A DNA stretch of 64,000 nucleotides from an uncultured Bacteroides sp. (GTDB lineage Bacteria > Bacteroidota > Bacteroidia > Bacteroidales > Bacteroidaceae). Made by a program: the position numbers and the translations under genes. The notes beneath the pieces were generated by a model. That model saw nothing but the letters and a program-made list of their open reading frames with translations, ran no database searches and was not told where the DNA came from. Location of the stretch: positions 16,950-80,949 of the forward strand of contig CASGED010000087.1 in assembly GCA_949300425.1 (NCBI GenBank), written 5' to 3'. Shown piece by piece: positions 35,662 to 44,840 of this stretch. How positions within the stretch are numbered: the stretch's first letter is position 1; each line of letters opens with the position of its first letter.

Positions 35662-36885
35662 ATGAAAAAGAAAGTATTCTTCATGTTGGTATGCGCCTTG
35701 TGCGGCACGTCCGTCCTGGGGCAACAGACCCACACCCTCTCTGTAGAAATAAAGAACGAATGGGACGAAGAGCAGAAAGACGCTCCGGTAGTCCTACGTC
35801 TGAAGGACATCCCGGTGGACTTTCGCGTTCGGTCGGCAACAGTAATGGACGGAGAGCGGGAAATCCCCTCCCAACTGGACGACCTAAACGGCGACTTGAA
35901 GGCGGACGAACTGGCCTTTGTCCTCGACATGCCCGCGCAAAGCTCTCGCAAAGTCAACGTCATTCTTTCGCAGAAGGAAAGCCAAAGAGCCTACAAGCCA
36001 CGCGTGTTTGCCACGTTGCTGACGCGCGACGCGAAGAATAACCGCCATGCGCCGGTGCAATCCGTCACCGTACCCGGCACGACGAGCTATTATAATATGG
36101 TGTATGGACATGGACCGATGTTCGAATCGGAATTGGTAGGCTACCGCATATATTTCAACGAGAAACAGACCATCGACCCCTACGGAAAGTTTCACAAAGG
36201 CTTGGAATTAGAAGAAAGCCGCTTTTATCCGAACGACGAGCAACTGGCACGCGGCTTTGGCGATGACGTGCTGATGGTAGGCAATAGCTGCGGCGTAGGT
36301 GCCCTGAAAGGATGGGACGGGCAGAAGGCCACGCACATCAAACCCATAGCCTTCCGCACGGAGAGAGTGTTGGCTTACGGCCCGGTGCGCGCCATTGCCG
36401 AAGTGAAAGTGAAAGGATGGGAATATCAGGGAAGCGAACTGACCATGACCCATCGCTACACACTTTATGCCGGCCACCGCGACCTTTTCATTGAGACATT
36501 CTTTGACGAGCCGTTGAAAAACGAAGTATTCGCCACGGGCGTGCAAAACATCATGGGAGACGAAACCGTTTCCTACTCCGACCACAATGGATTGGTGGGG
36601 AGCTGGGGACGTTATTGGCCCGTTACGGACACGGTGAAGTATGCCAAAGAAACCATCGGCCTTGCCACGTACATTCCCAAGAAATTCATCCGCAAGGAAG
36701 TGAAAGACAAAGATAATTTCCTGTACACGGTGTCTAACCCCGGCCAAAAGTCCTTCCACCACTATACGATGTTTACCTCGCGCAAGGAAACCTTCGGCTA
36801 TCCGAATGCGGAGGCGTGGTTCAAGTATATGCAGACATGGAAAGACCAATTGGAGCATCCGGTAAAAGTTACCATTATACATTGA
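35662..36885 (+). CDS. DUF4861 domain-containing secreted protein
   Basis: 407 residues from the ATG at 35662. An upstream-extended frame was rejected because it crosses a promoter and leaves the signal peptide (MKKKVFFMLVCALCGTSVLG) internal. The mature protein starts with a beta-sandwich (LSVEIKNEWDEEQKDAPVVLRL), then a long beta-rich region with YNMVYGHGPMFESELVGYRI, SELTMTHRYTLYAGHRDLF and HHYTMFTSRKETFGYP. DUF4861 proteins recur in pectin-related polysaccharide loci, but their activity is not firmly defined; many His and Tyr residues are compatible with a lyase or hydrolase. It precedes a GH43_12-like gene by 56 bp. Confidence 0.85.
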   Translation: MKKKVFFMLVCALCGTSVLGQQTHTLSVEIKNEWDEEQKDAPVVLRLKDIPVDFRVRSATVMDGEREIPSQLDDLNGDLKADELAFVLDMPAQSSRKVNVILSQKESQRAYKPRVFATLLTRDAKNNRHAPVQSVTVPGTTSYYNMVYGHGPMFESELVGYRIYFNEKQTIDPYGKFHKGLELEESRFYPNDEQLARGFGDDVLMVGNSCGVGALKGWDGQKATHIKPIAFRTERVLAYGPVRAIAEVKVKGWEYQGSELTMTHRYTLYAGHRDLFIETFFDEPLKNEVFATGVQNIMGDETVSYSDHNGLVGSWGRYWPVTDTVKYAKETIGLATYIPKKFIRKEVKDKDNFLYTVSNPGQKSFHHYTMFTSRKETFGYPNAEAWFKYMQTWKDQLEHPVKVTIIH

Positions 36886-36941
36886 GTGAAATAATACGTT
36901 CATCCGTATTACAATGATTATTTACCCAAACACTCAGAATT

Positions 36942-38618
36942 ATGAATATTTCAAAAACTCTCTTAGGAATTGGCTTGTTGATAGCCATGCCGCTGGCTGC
37001 CCAGCAAGGAAACTACGTATCCGAAGTGTGGTGCCCCGACCAAGGGAACGGCACTTACAAGAATCCCGTGCTCTATGCCGACTATTCCGATCCTGATGCC
37101 TGTCGTGTGGGAGACGACTTCTATCTGACGGCCTCCAGCTTCAACTGCCTGCCGGGACTCCCCATCCTGCACTCCAAGGATTTGGTGAACTGGACCATCA
37201 TCAGCCATGCCATCCCCTACGCTTTGGCACCTGTCGAGACTCCCGAACGTCCCCAACACGGTAACCATGTGTGGGCACCTGCCATCCGTCACCATAATGG
37301 AGAATTTTACATCTTCTGGGGTGACCCTGACCGAGGAGCGTTCATGGTAAAAGCCAAAGACCCTAAAGGTCCATGGAGTGAACCGGTGTTAGTGAAGCCG
37401 GCCAAAGGATTGATTGATACTTGTCCTTTTTGGGATGAAGACGGACGTGTCTACATGGTGCATGCCTATGCGGGAAGCCGCGCCGAGTTCAAAAGCGTAA
37501 TTGCTATTTGCGAGCTGAATGCGGAGGCAACCCGTGCCATCACTCCTTCCCGTATCATATTTGACGGACACGAGGCGCACGAGACTTGCGAAGGACCCAA
37601 GCTATACAAACGGGGCGATTATTACTACATCTTCCATCCGGCCGGGGGCGTGCCTACAGGCTGGCAAGTGGTGCTTCGCTCTAAAAACATTTATGGTCCT
37701 TACGAGTGGCGCACCGTCCTGGCACAAGGCGACACTTCCGTCAACGGGCCTCATCAAGGAGCTTGGGTCGACACACCTGCGGGAGAAGACTGGTTCCTGC
37801 ATTTTCAAGACGTGGGCGCTTATGGCCGACTGGTGCATCTCCAACCTATGAAGTGGATAGACGGATGGCCGGTTATCGGCACCGACAAGGATGGAGACGG
37901 ATGTGGAGAGCCGGTATTGACTTATCAAAAGCCGAATGTAGGCCGTACTTACCCCATCTGCAACCCGCAAGAGAGTGATGAGTTTGAGGACTATACCCTC
38001 TCCCCGCAATGGCAATGGCACGCTAACATCAACGAGAAATGGGCTTACTATGCCGGAGACCGAAGCATCGTCCGCCTGTATTCCTATCCCGTGGTAAAGG
38101 ATTATAAAAACCTGTGGGACGTGGCCAATCTTTTGCTTCAAAAGACACCGGCCCCCAATTTTACCGCTACCATGAAACTGACCTTCAAACCGGACAAACG
38201 CTACACGGGCGAACGCACCGGGCTGGTAGTCATGGGCATGGATTATGCCGGGCTGATATTGGAAAACACGGATAAAGGATTGACGCTTTCCCAAGTGGAA
38301 TGCCTCAAGGCGGATACCGGTGCATCCGAACAAGCCAATGCGTCCGTACCCTTGGCAGACAATACCGTTTACCTGCGTGTCAAGTTCAGCACCGATGGAA
38401 GCAAGATAGCCGAAAGCGACGGAGGACACGACCTCGTGGTGACGTGCAACTTTAGCTATAGCACCGATGGGAAGCGTTTCAAGAAGCTTGGCAATCCCTT
38501 CCAAGCCAAGGAAGGCCGGTGGATTGGCGCTAAAGTCGGCATGTTCTGCACCCGTCCTGCCATCAAAGTGAACGATGGAGGCTGGGCGGATGTAGATTGG
38601 TTTAGAGTAACAAAATGA
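36942..38618 (+). CDS. GH43 family glycoside hydrolase (GH43_12-like) with C-terminal beta-sandwich
   Basis: A 558-residue exported enzyme (signal peptide about 1-20). The GH43 propeller holds all three usual acids: base Asp in YADYSDPDACRVGDDFY (about 47), pKa-modulating Asp in IDTCPFWDEDGRVYMVHAY (about 162) and acid Glu in EAHETCEGPKLYKRGDYYY (about 215). A C-terminal jelly-roll (about 345-556: DEFEDYTLSPQWQWHANINE to WADVDWFRV) is typical of GH43_12 and related beta-xylosidase/alpha-L-arabinofuranosidase enzymes. It probably trims arabinose or xylose from pectic or xylan side chains. It follows the DUF4861 gene in one operon. Confidence 0.92.
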   Translation: MNISKTLLGIGLLIAMPLAAQQGNYVSEVWCPDQGNGTYKNPVLYADYSDPDACRVGDDFYLTASSFNCLPGLPILHSKDLVNWTIISHAIPYALAPVETPERPQHGNHVWAPAIRHHNGEFYIFWGDPDRGAFMVKAKDPKGPWSEPVLVKPAKGLIDTCPFWDEDGRVYMVHAYAGSRAEFKSVIAICELNAEATRAITPSRIIFDGHEAHETCEGPKLYKRGDYYYIFHPAGGVPTGWQVVLRSKNIYGPYEWRTVLAQGDTSVNGPHQGAWVDTPAGEDWFLHFQDVGAYGRLVHLQPMKWIDGWPVIGTDKDGDGCGEPVLTYQKPNVGRTYPICNPQESDEFEDYTLSPQWQWHANINEKWAYYAGDRSIVRLYSYPVVKDYKNLWDVANLLLQKTPAPNFTATMKLTFKPDKRYTGERTGLVVMGMDYAGLILENTDKGLTLSQVECLKADTGASEQANASVPLADNTVYLRVKFSTDGSKIAESDGGHDLVVTCNFSYSTDGKRFKKLGNPFQAKEGRWIGAKVGMFCTRPAIKVNDGGWADVDWFRVTK

Positions 38619-38630
38619 TAATTTATCTAT

Positions 38631-38729
38631 TAAATGAAGAATGATGAATTAAGAATGAAGAATAACCATGCGGCGTGATTGTGTACACGGACAGCGCAGC
38701 CTAATTCTTTATTCTTAATTCTTCATTTA
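38631..38729. repeat. AT-rich inverted-repeat element
   Basis: TAAATGAAGAATGATGAATT (38631-38650) continues to AAGAATGAAGAAT, and is repeated in reverse complement at 38704-38729 (ATTCTTTATTCTTAATTCTT continuing CATTTA). About 40 bp of GC-richer sequence lies between the arms. It separates the GH43 gene from gph and could form a large cruciform or RNA hairpin; a small mobile-type (MITE-like) repeat is possible. Confidence 0.6.
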
Positions 38730-38738
38730 AAGAAAGTA

Positions 38739-39392
38739 ATGAAACACTTAGTTATATTCGATTTGGACGGCACCCTGCTGAACACCATCGCAGACTTGGC
38801 ACAAAGCACGAATTACGCTTTGAAGGAATTAGGCTATCCTACGCATGAGGAAGACGCCTATCGGTTCATGGTGGGCAATGGTATCAACAAGTTGTTCGAA
38901 CGTGCCTTGCCCGAAGGCGAGAAAACCGAAGCGAACGTGTTGCGTGTGCGCCAAAAGTTCGTTCCTTATTACGACCTTCATAATGCGGACAAAAGTCTTC
39001 CTTACCCCGGCATCCCCGAACTTTTGACCGACCTGCAAACACAGGGCATACAATTGGCCGTAGCCTCCAATAAGTATCAGGCAGCCGCGGAAAAGCTCAT
39101 TGCGCATTACTTCCCTTCCATACACTTTGTTGCCGTATTCGGCCAACGGGAAGGAATACCGACAAAGCCGGCTCCTGTCGTAGTGCGTGAGATTTTGAAG
39201 ATAGCAGACATGACTTCCACCGATACGCTCTACGTAGGCGATTCGGGCGTAGACATGCAGACCGCTATTAACGCCGGTGTCACTTCATGTGGGGTGACAT
39301 GGGGCTTCCGTCCGCGCACAGAGCTGGAAGCGTTTCATCCGGATTATATGGTAGAGCGAGCGAAGGATATTGAACATATAGTTAATAAATAG
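38739..39392 (+). CDS. gph: Phosphoglycolate phosphatase-type HAD hydrolase
   Basis: 217 residues from the ATG at 38739; an earlier in-frame start would lie inside the inverted repeat and is not credible. The HAD nucleophile motif LVIFDLDGTLLNTIADL is at residues 3-19, motif II Thr/Ser in VASNKYQAAAEKL near 108, Lys in IPTKPAPVVVREIL near 140 and motif IV YVGDSGVDMQTAINAG near 165. It fits Gph-like phosphatases, though substrate range in this group is broad. It precedes the alpha/beta hydrolase by 6 bp. Confidence 0.85.
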   Translation: MKHLVIFDLDGTLLNTIADLAQSTNYALKELGYPTHEEDAYRFMVGNGINKLFERALPEGEKTEANVLRVRQKFVPYYDLHNADKSLPYPGIPELLTDLQTQGIQLAVASNKYQAAAEKLIAHYFPSIHFVAVFGQREGIPTKPAPVVVREILKIADMTSTDTLYVGDSGVDMQTAINAGVTSCGVTWGFRPRTELEAFHPDYMVERAKDIEHIVNK

Positions 39393-39398
39393 AAATCC

Positions 39399-40550
39399 AT
39401 GAGTCGTTTATTCCCGCTCTATATATGTTTGCAAATCGCACTATCTGCTCAGGCGCAACGCTCCGACACGGCACGTTATGAGTTGATAAAGAACATGCCG
39501 GCCTACTATGAACAGATGAAGGCGCAACTGACATGGCCTTTAGCATGGCGCCATTGCCCTGAATTATCTTTCAATGATTGGCGTGCGAAAGCCCGTCAGA
39601 AGTTAGACTCCTGTCTGTTACCCGTTCCACCTGCTCCGGCCACTTACGACATGCAAGTCATGGCACGCGAACAACGCCAAGGATATCAAGCCTTGAAGAT
39701 CACCTTCAACCTGACCGCATGGTCACGCATACCGGCTTACCTCTTGATTCCTGAAGGAGAAGGACCTTTCCCTGCCATTGTCATGCTCCACGACCACGGG
39801 GCACACTTCAGTGTCGGTAAAGAGAAAATGATCCGTCCGTTTGGTGTCAGTACGGAAGTCATAAAGGATGCGGATGAATGGGCGGTGAAATGTTATGACG
39901 GACAATACGTAGGTGATTATTATGCAGCCCATGGATACGTTGTATTGGCCATAGACGCTTTATTTTGGAATGAACGGGGGCGCAAGGAAGGAGCCGATTA
40001 TGACGGGCAACAAGCCTTTGCCTCCAACCTGATGCAGATGGGTATGAACTGGGCGGGCGTTATGACCTACGATGACTTGCGAAGCGTGGAATTTCTGGCT
40101 TCTCTCCCGCAAGTGGATAAAGAACGCATTGGCGCGTTAGGTTTCTCCATGGGTGCCCATCGGTCATGGATGCTGGCGGCACTGACCGACCTTGTGAAAG
40201 CTGGTGCAGCTGTGTGCTGGATGAACACCACTGAGTACCTGATGACTTTAACCAACAACCAAAACCGGGGCGGTTCAGCCTACGCCATGTTAGTGCCCGG
40301 CCTGCGTCTTTGGATGGACTATCCGGACGTTGCTTCCATTGCTTGCCCCAAGCCCATGCTGTTTTTCAACGGCTCACGGGACAAATTATTTCCTCTCGCC
40401 GGAGCCGAAGACGCTTACCGCATCCTGCGCGAAGTCTGGGAAAGCCAAGGAGCGGGAGAGCGCCTCGTAACCAAACTATGGGATTCGCCCCACTTTTTCA
40501 GCAAAGCCATGCAGAAGGAGACGCTGGAGTTCTTTGGACAACATTTATAA
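39399..40550 (+). CDS. Secreted alpha/beta hydrolase (dienelactone hydrolase/acetyl esterase-like)
   Basis: A 383-residue exported enzyme (signal peptide about 1-19, ending LSAQAQ). The alpha/beta hydrolase fold is seen in FPAIVMLHDHGAHF (oxyanion region), YVVLAIDALFWNERG, the nucleophile elbow GALGFSMGAHRSWML near 235-250, the acid in FFNGSRDKLFP near 325 and the His in WDSPHFFSKAMQ near 365. It resembles the acetyl- or feruloyl-esterase-like hydrolases of plant-glycan loci. Its tight spacing behind gph suggests co-transcription, while its secretion ties it to the upstream GH43 and DUF4861 genes. Substrate not proven. Confidence 0.82.
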   Translation: MSRLFPLYICLQIALSAQAQRSDTARYELIKNMPAYYEQMKAQLTWPLAWRHCPELSFNDWRAKARQKLDSCLLPVPPAPATYDMQVMAREQRQGYQALKITFNLTAWSRIPAYLLIPEGEGPFPAIVMLHDHGAHFSVGKEKMIRPFGVSTEVIKDADEWAVKCYDGQYVGDYYAAHGYVVLAIDALFWNERGRKEGADYDGQQAFASNLMQMGMNWAGVMTYDDLRSVEFLASLPQVDKERIGALGFSMGAHRSWMLAALTDLVKAGAAVCWMNTTEYLMTLTNNQNRGGSAYAMLVPGLRLWMDYPDVASIACPKPMLFFNGSRDKLFPLAGAEDAYRILREVWESQGAGERLVTKLWDSPHFFSKAMQKETLEFFGQHL

Positions 40551-40563
40551 ACGGAAGCACTCC

Positions 40564-40651
40564 TTGAAAAGTATCCAATATGAAATGCCCAACTATCCAA
40601 GGATAAATGGCAAAGTATTCAAGGATAGTTGGGCGAGTAAGTAATGATATC
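40564..40651. repeat. 22-bp tandem repeat block (4 diverged units) with embedded hairpin
   Basis: Units begin at 40564, 40586, 40608 and 40630. The shared pattern is a TATCCAA/TATTCAA core followed by GGATA and A-rich ends. Within the block GCCCAACTATCC (40587-40598) pairs perfectly with GGATAGTTGGGC (40623-40634). It lies between the convergent hydrolase and the truncated fucosidase. Confidence 0.65.
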
Positions 40652-40686
40652 AACCTATATCTTACGAAATATAAATTCCCATATTT

Positions 40687-41868
40687 TCATTCTACTCTGA
40701 ACTTAAAAGCTAAAGTCTCTTTTTTGATTTCCGAAGGTACATATATTGTCACCTTACTACCTTTGCAACAATATTTCACTTGTTGCCGATTCTGCAATAG
40801 TATCATTTTCCCATGAGGAATATTCCCATCCCATTCAATCGTAGTTGGCAGTTCTTCCTCTTCAGGAAGCGCATAAATAGCATAGAGTGTCTTGCCATCT
40901 TTATGGGCAGTAAACCAAGTATTGCCACTATGATAGATAGGAGTAGTACGCGTACAATATATGGATTCTCCATTCTGACGAAGCCATTTACCCACTTCTT
41001 CCAATACCTTAACAGCTCCCTCTTCTATGGTACCTTGGGGTGTCGGACCTACGTTCAAAGCCAAACAACCTCCCTTTGCAGTAATCTCAGCCAAGGAATT
41101 AATGACCCACGCAGCCGATTTATACATAGTATTGGGTGCCCAGCCCCAAGTTTTCCCCAAAGTCAGGCAACTTTCCCACGGATTGGACAACTGTTCTTTC
41201 GGGATGGATTGTTCGGGTGTCTGATAATTCTCATTACGCCCCGGAACCGTGCGATCCACGACAAGCAAGCCCGGTTGTTTCTTACGAACATTGTCGATGA
41301 TTTCATTCAGACCAATGTCATACTTCGGAGGTCTGACCTGACCGCCATCCAACCACAAAATATCTATCGGACCATAGTCGCTCATCAGTTCATCAATCTG
41401 CTCAGCTGTAAACTTTTTAAAGCTTTCCCACTTTTCTGGATATTTCTTTAGGTCATAGTTCGGATTCCTGTCTGGGGTAGCCCAAAAGGGATCCCAATAA
41501 TCCGCGTGGTGAAAATCCGGCTTGGAAAAATAAGCCCCTATCATGAACCCTTTCTGACGGAACGCATCGAACACATGATAAACCACATTACTGTATTTAC
41601 CATTCTTATAAGGCGTATTCGTTACCTTATAATCCGTCAGTTTCGTGTCAAACATACAAAAGCCATCGTAATGCTTGGTCGTGAAGATGAGGTATTTGCA
41701 ACCCGCACCCTGCATAATATCAGCCCACTGCGATGGTTCAAACAGAACAGGATTGAACAAGCGATCCAGACTCCAGTACCATTGTTTGAATTCTTCATAG
41801 TTCATTCCATCGCATACCTTCCGGCGCCGTTCGCTAAAACGACCTTCGCCTGATTTAGTTGAAAACAC
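40687..41868 (-). pseudogene. 5'-truncated GH29 alpha-L-fucosidase paralogue
   Basis: A 393-residue frame very similar, at roughly 90% by eye, to the intact GH29 at 43406-44800. It starts only at GRFSERRRKVCDG. The ~90 N-terminal residues of the intact copy, including the signal peptide and the active-site KFGIMFHWGIYSIPG segment, are missing; homology breaks near 41847. The nucleophile region DILWLDGGQVRPP and the C-terminal domain remain. Without export signal and the His-containing strand it is very unlikely to be an active periplasmic fucosidase. The break faces a 23-bp repeat block and the promoter of a DUF4143 ATPase gene, so rearrangement around that gene is the likely cause. Confidence 0.85.
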
Positions 41869-41923
41869 AGTTTTTCACAACGCTCCATAATTGATGTTTT
41901 GTTACAGACAACATCAAGTACTC

Positions 41924-41992
41924 AGCCAAAACAGGTAATTTTATTTAGCCAAATCAGGCAATTTTTATTAGCCAAAATAGATGTTTGGAGAT
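41924..41992. repeat. 23-bp tandem repeat block (3 units)
   Basis: AGCCAAAA/AGCCAAAT starts at 41924, 41947 and 41970. The first two units share AGCCAAA-CAGG-AATTTT; the third is diverged at its end. It lies between the truncated fucosidase and the ATPase promoter. Confidence 0.65.
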
Positions 41993-41999
41993 TTAGTGT

Positions 42000-42007
42000 T
42001 ATCTTTG
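42000..42007 (+). promoter_or_regulatory. -7 promoter box TATCTTTG for the DUF4143 ATPase
   Basis: TATCTTTG lies 11 bp before the first ATG at 42019, leaving a leader of only a few bases, or supporting use of the next ATG at 42028. Confidence 0.5.
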
Positions 42008-42018
42008 TAGCATAATTA

Positions 42019-43302
42019 ATGATGGATATGAGTACGTATAAACCAAGAATTGTAGATAAGGAACTGAAACGAAAGTTGGCTGGCATCGGGGCTGTTCTGA
42101 TTGAAGGACCAAAATGGTGTGGAAAGACTACAACAGCAGAACAACAAGCCGCTACAATCATCTATATGGATGAACCGTTACATATGGAACAAAACCTACG
42201 TATGGCAGATATTAACCCAAAGGCTTTGTTGGTTGGGAAATCACCCATACTAATAGACGAATGGCAACTTGCCCCCAAGCTATGGGACACAATCCGTTTT
42301 GAAGTCGACCACCGGAATGAAGAAGGACTCTTTATTCTTACAGGTTCTGCCGTGCCTGCAAAGACTGACGAAATCCATCATTCGGGTGCAGGACGCTTTG
42401 CCTGGCTAACAATGCGCCCCATGAGTTTATATGAATCCGGAGAATCGACTGGTGAAGTTAGTTTGGCAGCTTTATTTGACACCCCGGAGAATATCATAGG
42501 TATCAACAAACTGACGCTTGATGATATGGCATTCTTGATTTGTCGTGGTGGATGGCCTCGTGCAACAATGTTGGATGGTGACATTGCATTGGATCAAGTA
42601 AAGTATTACTATGATGCAGTAACCCGTGCAGATGTTTCTCGTGTAGATGGAATCCGTCGTAATCAGGAACGCGTTAAACGACTGATGCGTTCATACGCTC
42701 GTCATCAAGGCACGCCTGCTCCTATAAGTACCATCGCCGAAGACATGCGCATGAATGACGAAGAGGCGAGCGATATAAAGACCATAGCTGCCTACATTGA
42801 AGCCTTGAAGAAAATTTTTGTAATTGAGGATTCGGTTGCATGGAATCCGAACTTGCGTTCAAAGAGTGCCATACGTACCTCTGACACCCGTTATTTCATC
42901 GATCCTTCTATTGCCGTGGCAGCTTTGGGCATCGGCCCGAAAGACCTTATTGGAGACCTAAATACGATGGGACTGTTGTTTGAGACACTCTGTGTCCGCG
43001 ATTTACGCGTTTTTGCGAATGCATTGGACGGACAGGTTTACCATTTCCGCGATAAATATGGTCTTGAATGTGATGCCGTGGTACATCTGCGAAACGGGAA
43101 ATTCGGACTTGTAGAAATAAAGCTCGGAGGTGACAAACTAATTGAGGAAGGAGCGAGCACGTTAAAAACATTGGCAAATAAGATTGACACGAACCGAATG
43201 AAATCCCCAGCATTCCTGATGGTTCTGACAGCGACAGGAAAATTCGCTTATAGGCGTGAAGATGGCGTTTATGTTGTACCCATCGGTTGCTTGAAAGACT
43301 AG
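42019..43302 (+). CDS. AAA_14/DUF4143 ATP-binding protein
   Basis: A 427-residue cytoplasmic protein. The AAA_14 ATPase domain has Walker A IEGPKWCGKTTTAEQQ near residue 34 and Walker B SPILIDEWQLAP near 77, then ILTGSAVPAK (sensor) and the ARR-like SGAGRFAWLTMRPMSLYESG. The DUF4143 C-terminal part carries the nuclease-like core FRDKYGLECDAVVHLRNGKFGLVEIKLGG (split here at Cys) near 345-375. The family is widespread, often between unrelated genes, and its role is unknown. It is inserted on the opposite strand between two GH29 copies. An alternative start (MSTYKPRIVDKEL) lies three codons in. Confidence 0.85.
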   Translation: MMDMSTYKPRIVDKELKRKLAGIGAVLIEGPKWCGKTTTAEQQAATIIYMDEPLHMEQNLRMADINPKALLVGKSPILIDEWQLAPKLWDTIRFEVDHRNEEGLFILTGSAVPAKTDEIHHSGAGRFAWLTMRPMSLYESGESTGEVSLAALFDTPENIIGINKLTLDDMAFLICRGGWPRATMLDGDIALDQVKYYYDAVTRADVSRVDGIRRNQERVKRLMRSYARHQGTPAPISTIAEDMRMNDEEASDIKTIAAYIEALKKIFVIEDSVAWNPNLRSKSAIRTSDTRYFIDPSIAVAALGIGPKDLIGDLNTMGLLFETLCVRDLRVFANALDGQVYHFRDKYGLECDAVVHLRNGKFGLVEIKLGGDKLIEEGASTLKTLANKIDTNRMKSPAFLMVLTATGKFAYRREDGVYVVPIGCLKD

Positions 43303-43317
43303 TCGTTCATTTTCAAA

Positions 43318-43361
43318 AGAGGATTATCCTCTCCGCCATATAGGATAATCCTCTCATTTTT
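43318..43361. terminator. Bidirectional terminator between ATPase and GH29
   Basis: AGAGGATTATCCT (43318-43330) pairs perfectly with AGGATAATCCTCT (43342-43354) and is followed by CATTTTTAC on plus and TTTTGAAAA on minus. It should end both convergent genes. Confidence 0.88.
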
Positions 43362-43405
43362 ACGCTGATAAAGTTTAATGTCTTAACGATAAAATTCGAC
43401 CTCTG

Positions 43406-44800
43406 TCATTTTACCCTAAACTTAAAAGCCAAAGCCTCTTTCTGTATGCCACGAGGTATAGTCACCGTCACCTTATCGCCTTGGCAAGTGTATCTCACCG
43501 ACTTTCCGTTTTGCAGCAATGTCATCTTCCCCTGAGGAATGTTCCCTTCCCACTCTATCGTGGCAGGCAGTTCTTCCCCTTCAGGCAGGGCATAAATGGC
43601 ATAAAGCGTTTTGCCATCTTTATGGGCGGTGAACCAAGTATTGCCACTGTGGTAGACAGATGTGGTACGCGTACTGTATATGGCCTCTCCATTCTGACGA
43701 AGCCAAGCTCCCACTTCTTTCAATACCTTAACAGCTTCCTCTTCTATCGTACCTTGAGGCGTGGGGCCTACGTTCAAAGCCAGGCAACCTCCCTTGGCGG
43801 TAATTTCAGCCAAGGAATTAATGACCCATCCAGCCGATTTGTACACGGTATTGGGCGCCCAACCCCAAGTCTCACCCAAAGTCAAACAGCTCTCCCATGG
43901 ATTAGATAATTGTTCTTTGGGTATAGATTGTTCAGGCGTCTGATAATTCTCATTACGTCCCGGTACTGTGCGGTCTACGGCAAGTAAGCCCGGCTGTTTC
44001 TTGCGCGCATTATCAATGATTTCATTCAAGCCAATATCATATTTCGGAGGTCTGACCTGCCCGCCATCCAACCACAAAATATCTATAGGACCATACCCAC
44101 TCATCAGTTCGTCTATTTGCCCTGCAGTAAATTTCTTAAAGTTCTTCCATTTTTCCGGATATTTTTCAAGGTCATAGTTCGGCCTTCTATCCGGTGTTGC
44201 CCAAAACGGGTCCCAATAGTCCGTATGGTGAAAGTCTGGTTTGGAAAAATAAGCACCGATCATGAATCCTTTCTGACGAAACGCATCAAACACATGATAG
44301 GCAATATTACTATATTTCCCATTTTTATAAGGCGTATTCGTTACTTTATAATCGGTCAATTGAGTATCAAACATACAAAAGCCATCGTGATGCTTAGTTG
44401 TAAAGATAAGGTATTTACAACCCGCATCATACATAACATCGGCCCATTGAGACGGCTCAAACTGAACGGGATTGAATAAACGGTCCAAATTCCAGTACCA
44501 TTGTTTAAACTCTTCATAGTTCATACCATCGCTAACCCTCCTGCGACGTTCGCTAAAACGGTCTTCCGAACAAAGCAACCAAGATTCCGTAATACCTGGA
44601 ATGGAATAAATACCCCAATGGAACATAATGCCAAACTTCAAATCTTGCCATTTATCCAACTTTTCAAGGACTAACGGATCGGTGGGCCATTCGTAGGTTT
44701 TCGATTTTAGGTGAATATCTCCATTCGCAAAATTTTGTTGCGATTGAACACTCAAAACAATTCCAAGTAGAGAAAAGATGAATACAATAATTTTTTTCAT
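43406..44800 (-). CDS. GH29 alpha-L-fucosidase, exported
   Basis: A 464-residue enzyme with signal peptide (MKKIIVFIFSLLGIVLSVQS). The GH29 barrel shows DLKFGIMFHWGIYSIPG near 54-70, YLIFTTKHHDGFCMFDT near 135 and DILWLDGGQVRPP near 245, where the Asp is the expected nucleophile. The C-terminal beta-sandwich ends LAFKFRVK. It should release terminal alpha-L-fucose from glycans such as mucin O-glycans, milk oligosaccharides or plant pectin side chains. It lies downstream of susD with an intervening hairpin at 44841-44909, the usual place for a locus enzyme. The paralogue at 40687-41868 lacks the N-terminal ~90 residues. Confidence 0.93.
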   Translation of the reverse strand: MKKIIVFIFSLLGIVLSVQSQQNFANGDIHLKSKTYEWPTDPLVLEKLDKWQDLKFGIMFHWGIYSIPGITESWLLCSEDRFSERRRRVSDGMNYEEFKQWYWNLDRLFNPVQFEPSQWADVMYDAGCKYLIFTTKHHDGFCMFDTQLTDYKVTNTPYKNGKYSNIAYHVFDAFRQKGFMIGAYFSKPDFHHTDYWDPFWATPDRRPNYDLEKYPEKWKNFKKFTAGQIDELMSGYGPIDILWLDGGQVRPPKYDIGLNEIIDNARKKQPGLLAVDRTVPGRNENYQTPEQSIPKEQLSNPWESCLTLGETWGWAPNTVYKSAGWVINSLAEITAKGGCLALNVGPTPQGTIEEEAVKVLKEVGAWLRQNGEAIYSTRTTSVYHSGNTWFTAHKDGKTLYAIYALPEGEELPATIEWEGNIPQGKMTLLQNGKSVRYTCQGDKVTVTIPRGIQKEALAFKFRVK

Positions 44801-44840
44801 AATATGACACTTTTATATTTAGCTATTATTAAAATGTCAC

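Noticed and set aside
35484-35963. N-terminal extension of the coiled-coil protein upstream of zapA
   Set aside because: It overlaps the DUF4861 gene on the other strand and includes the promoter at 35504-35533.
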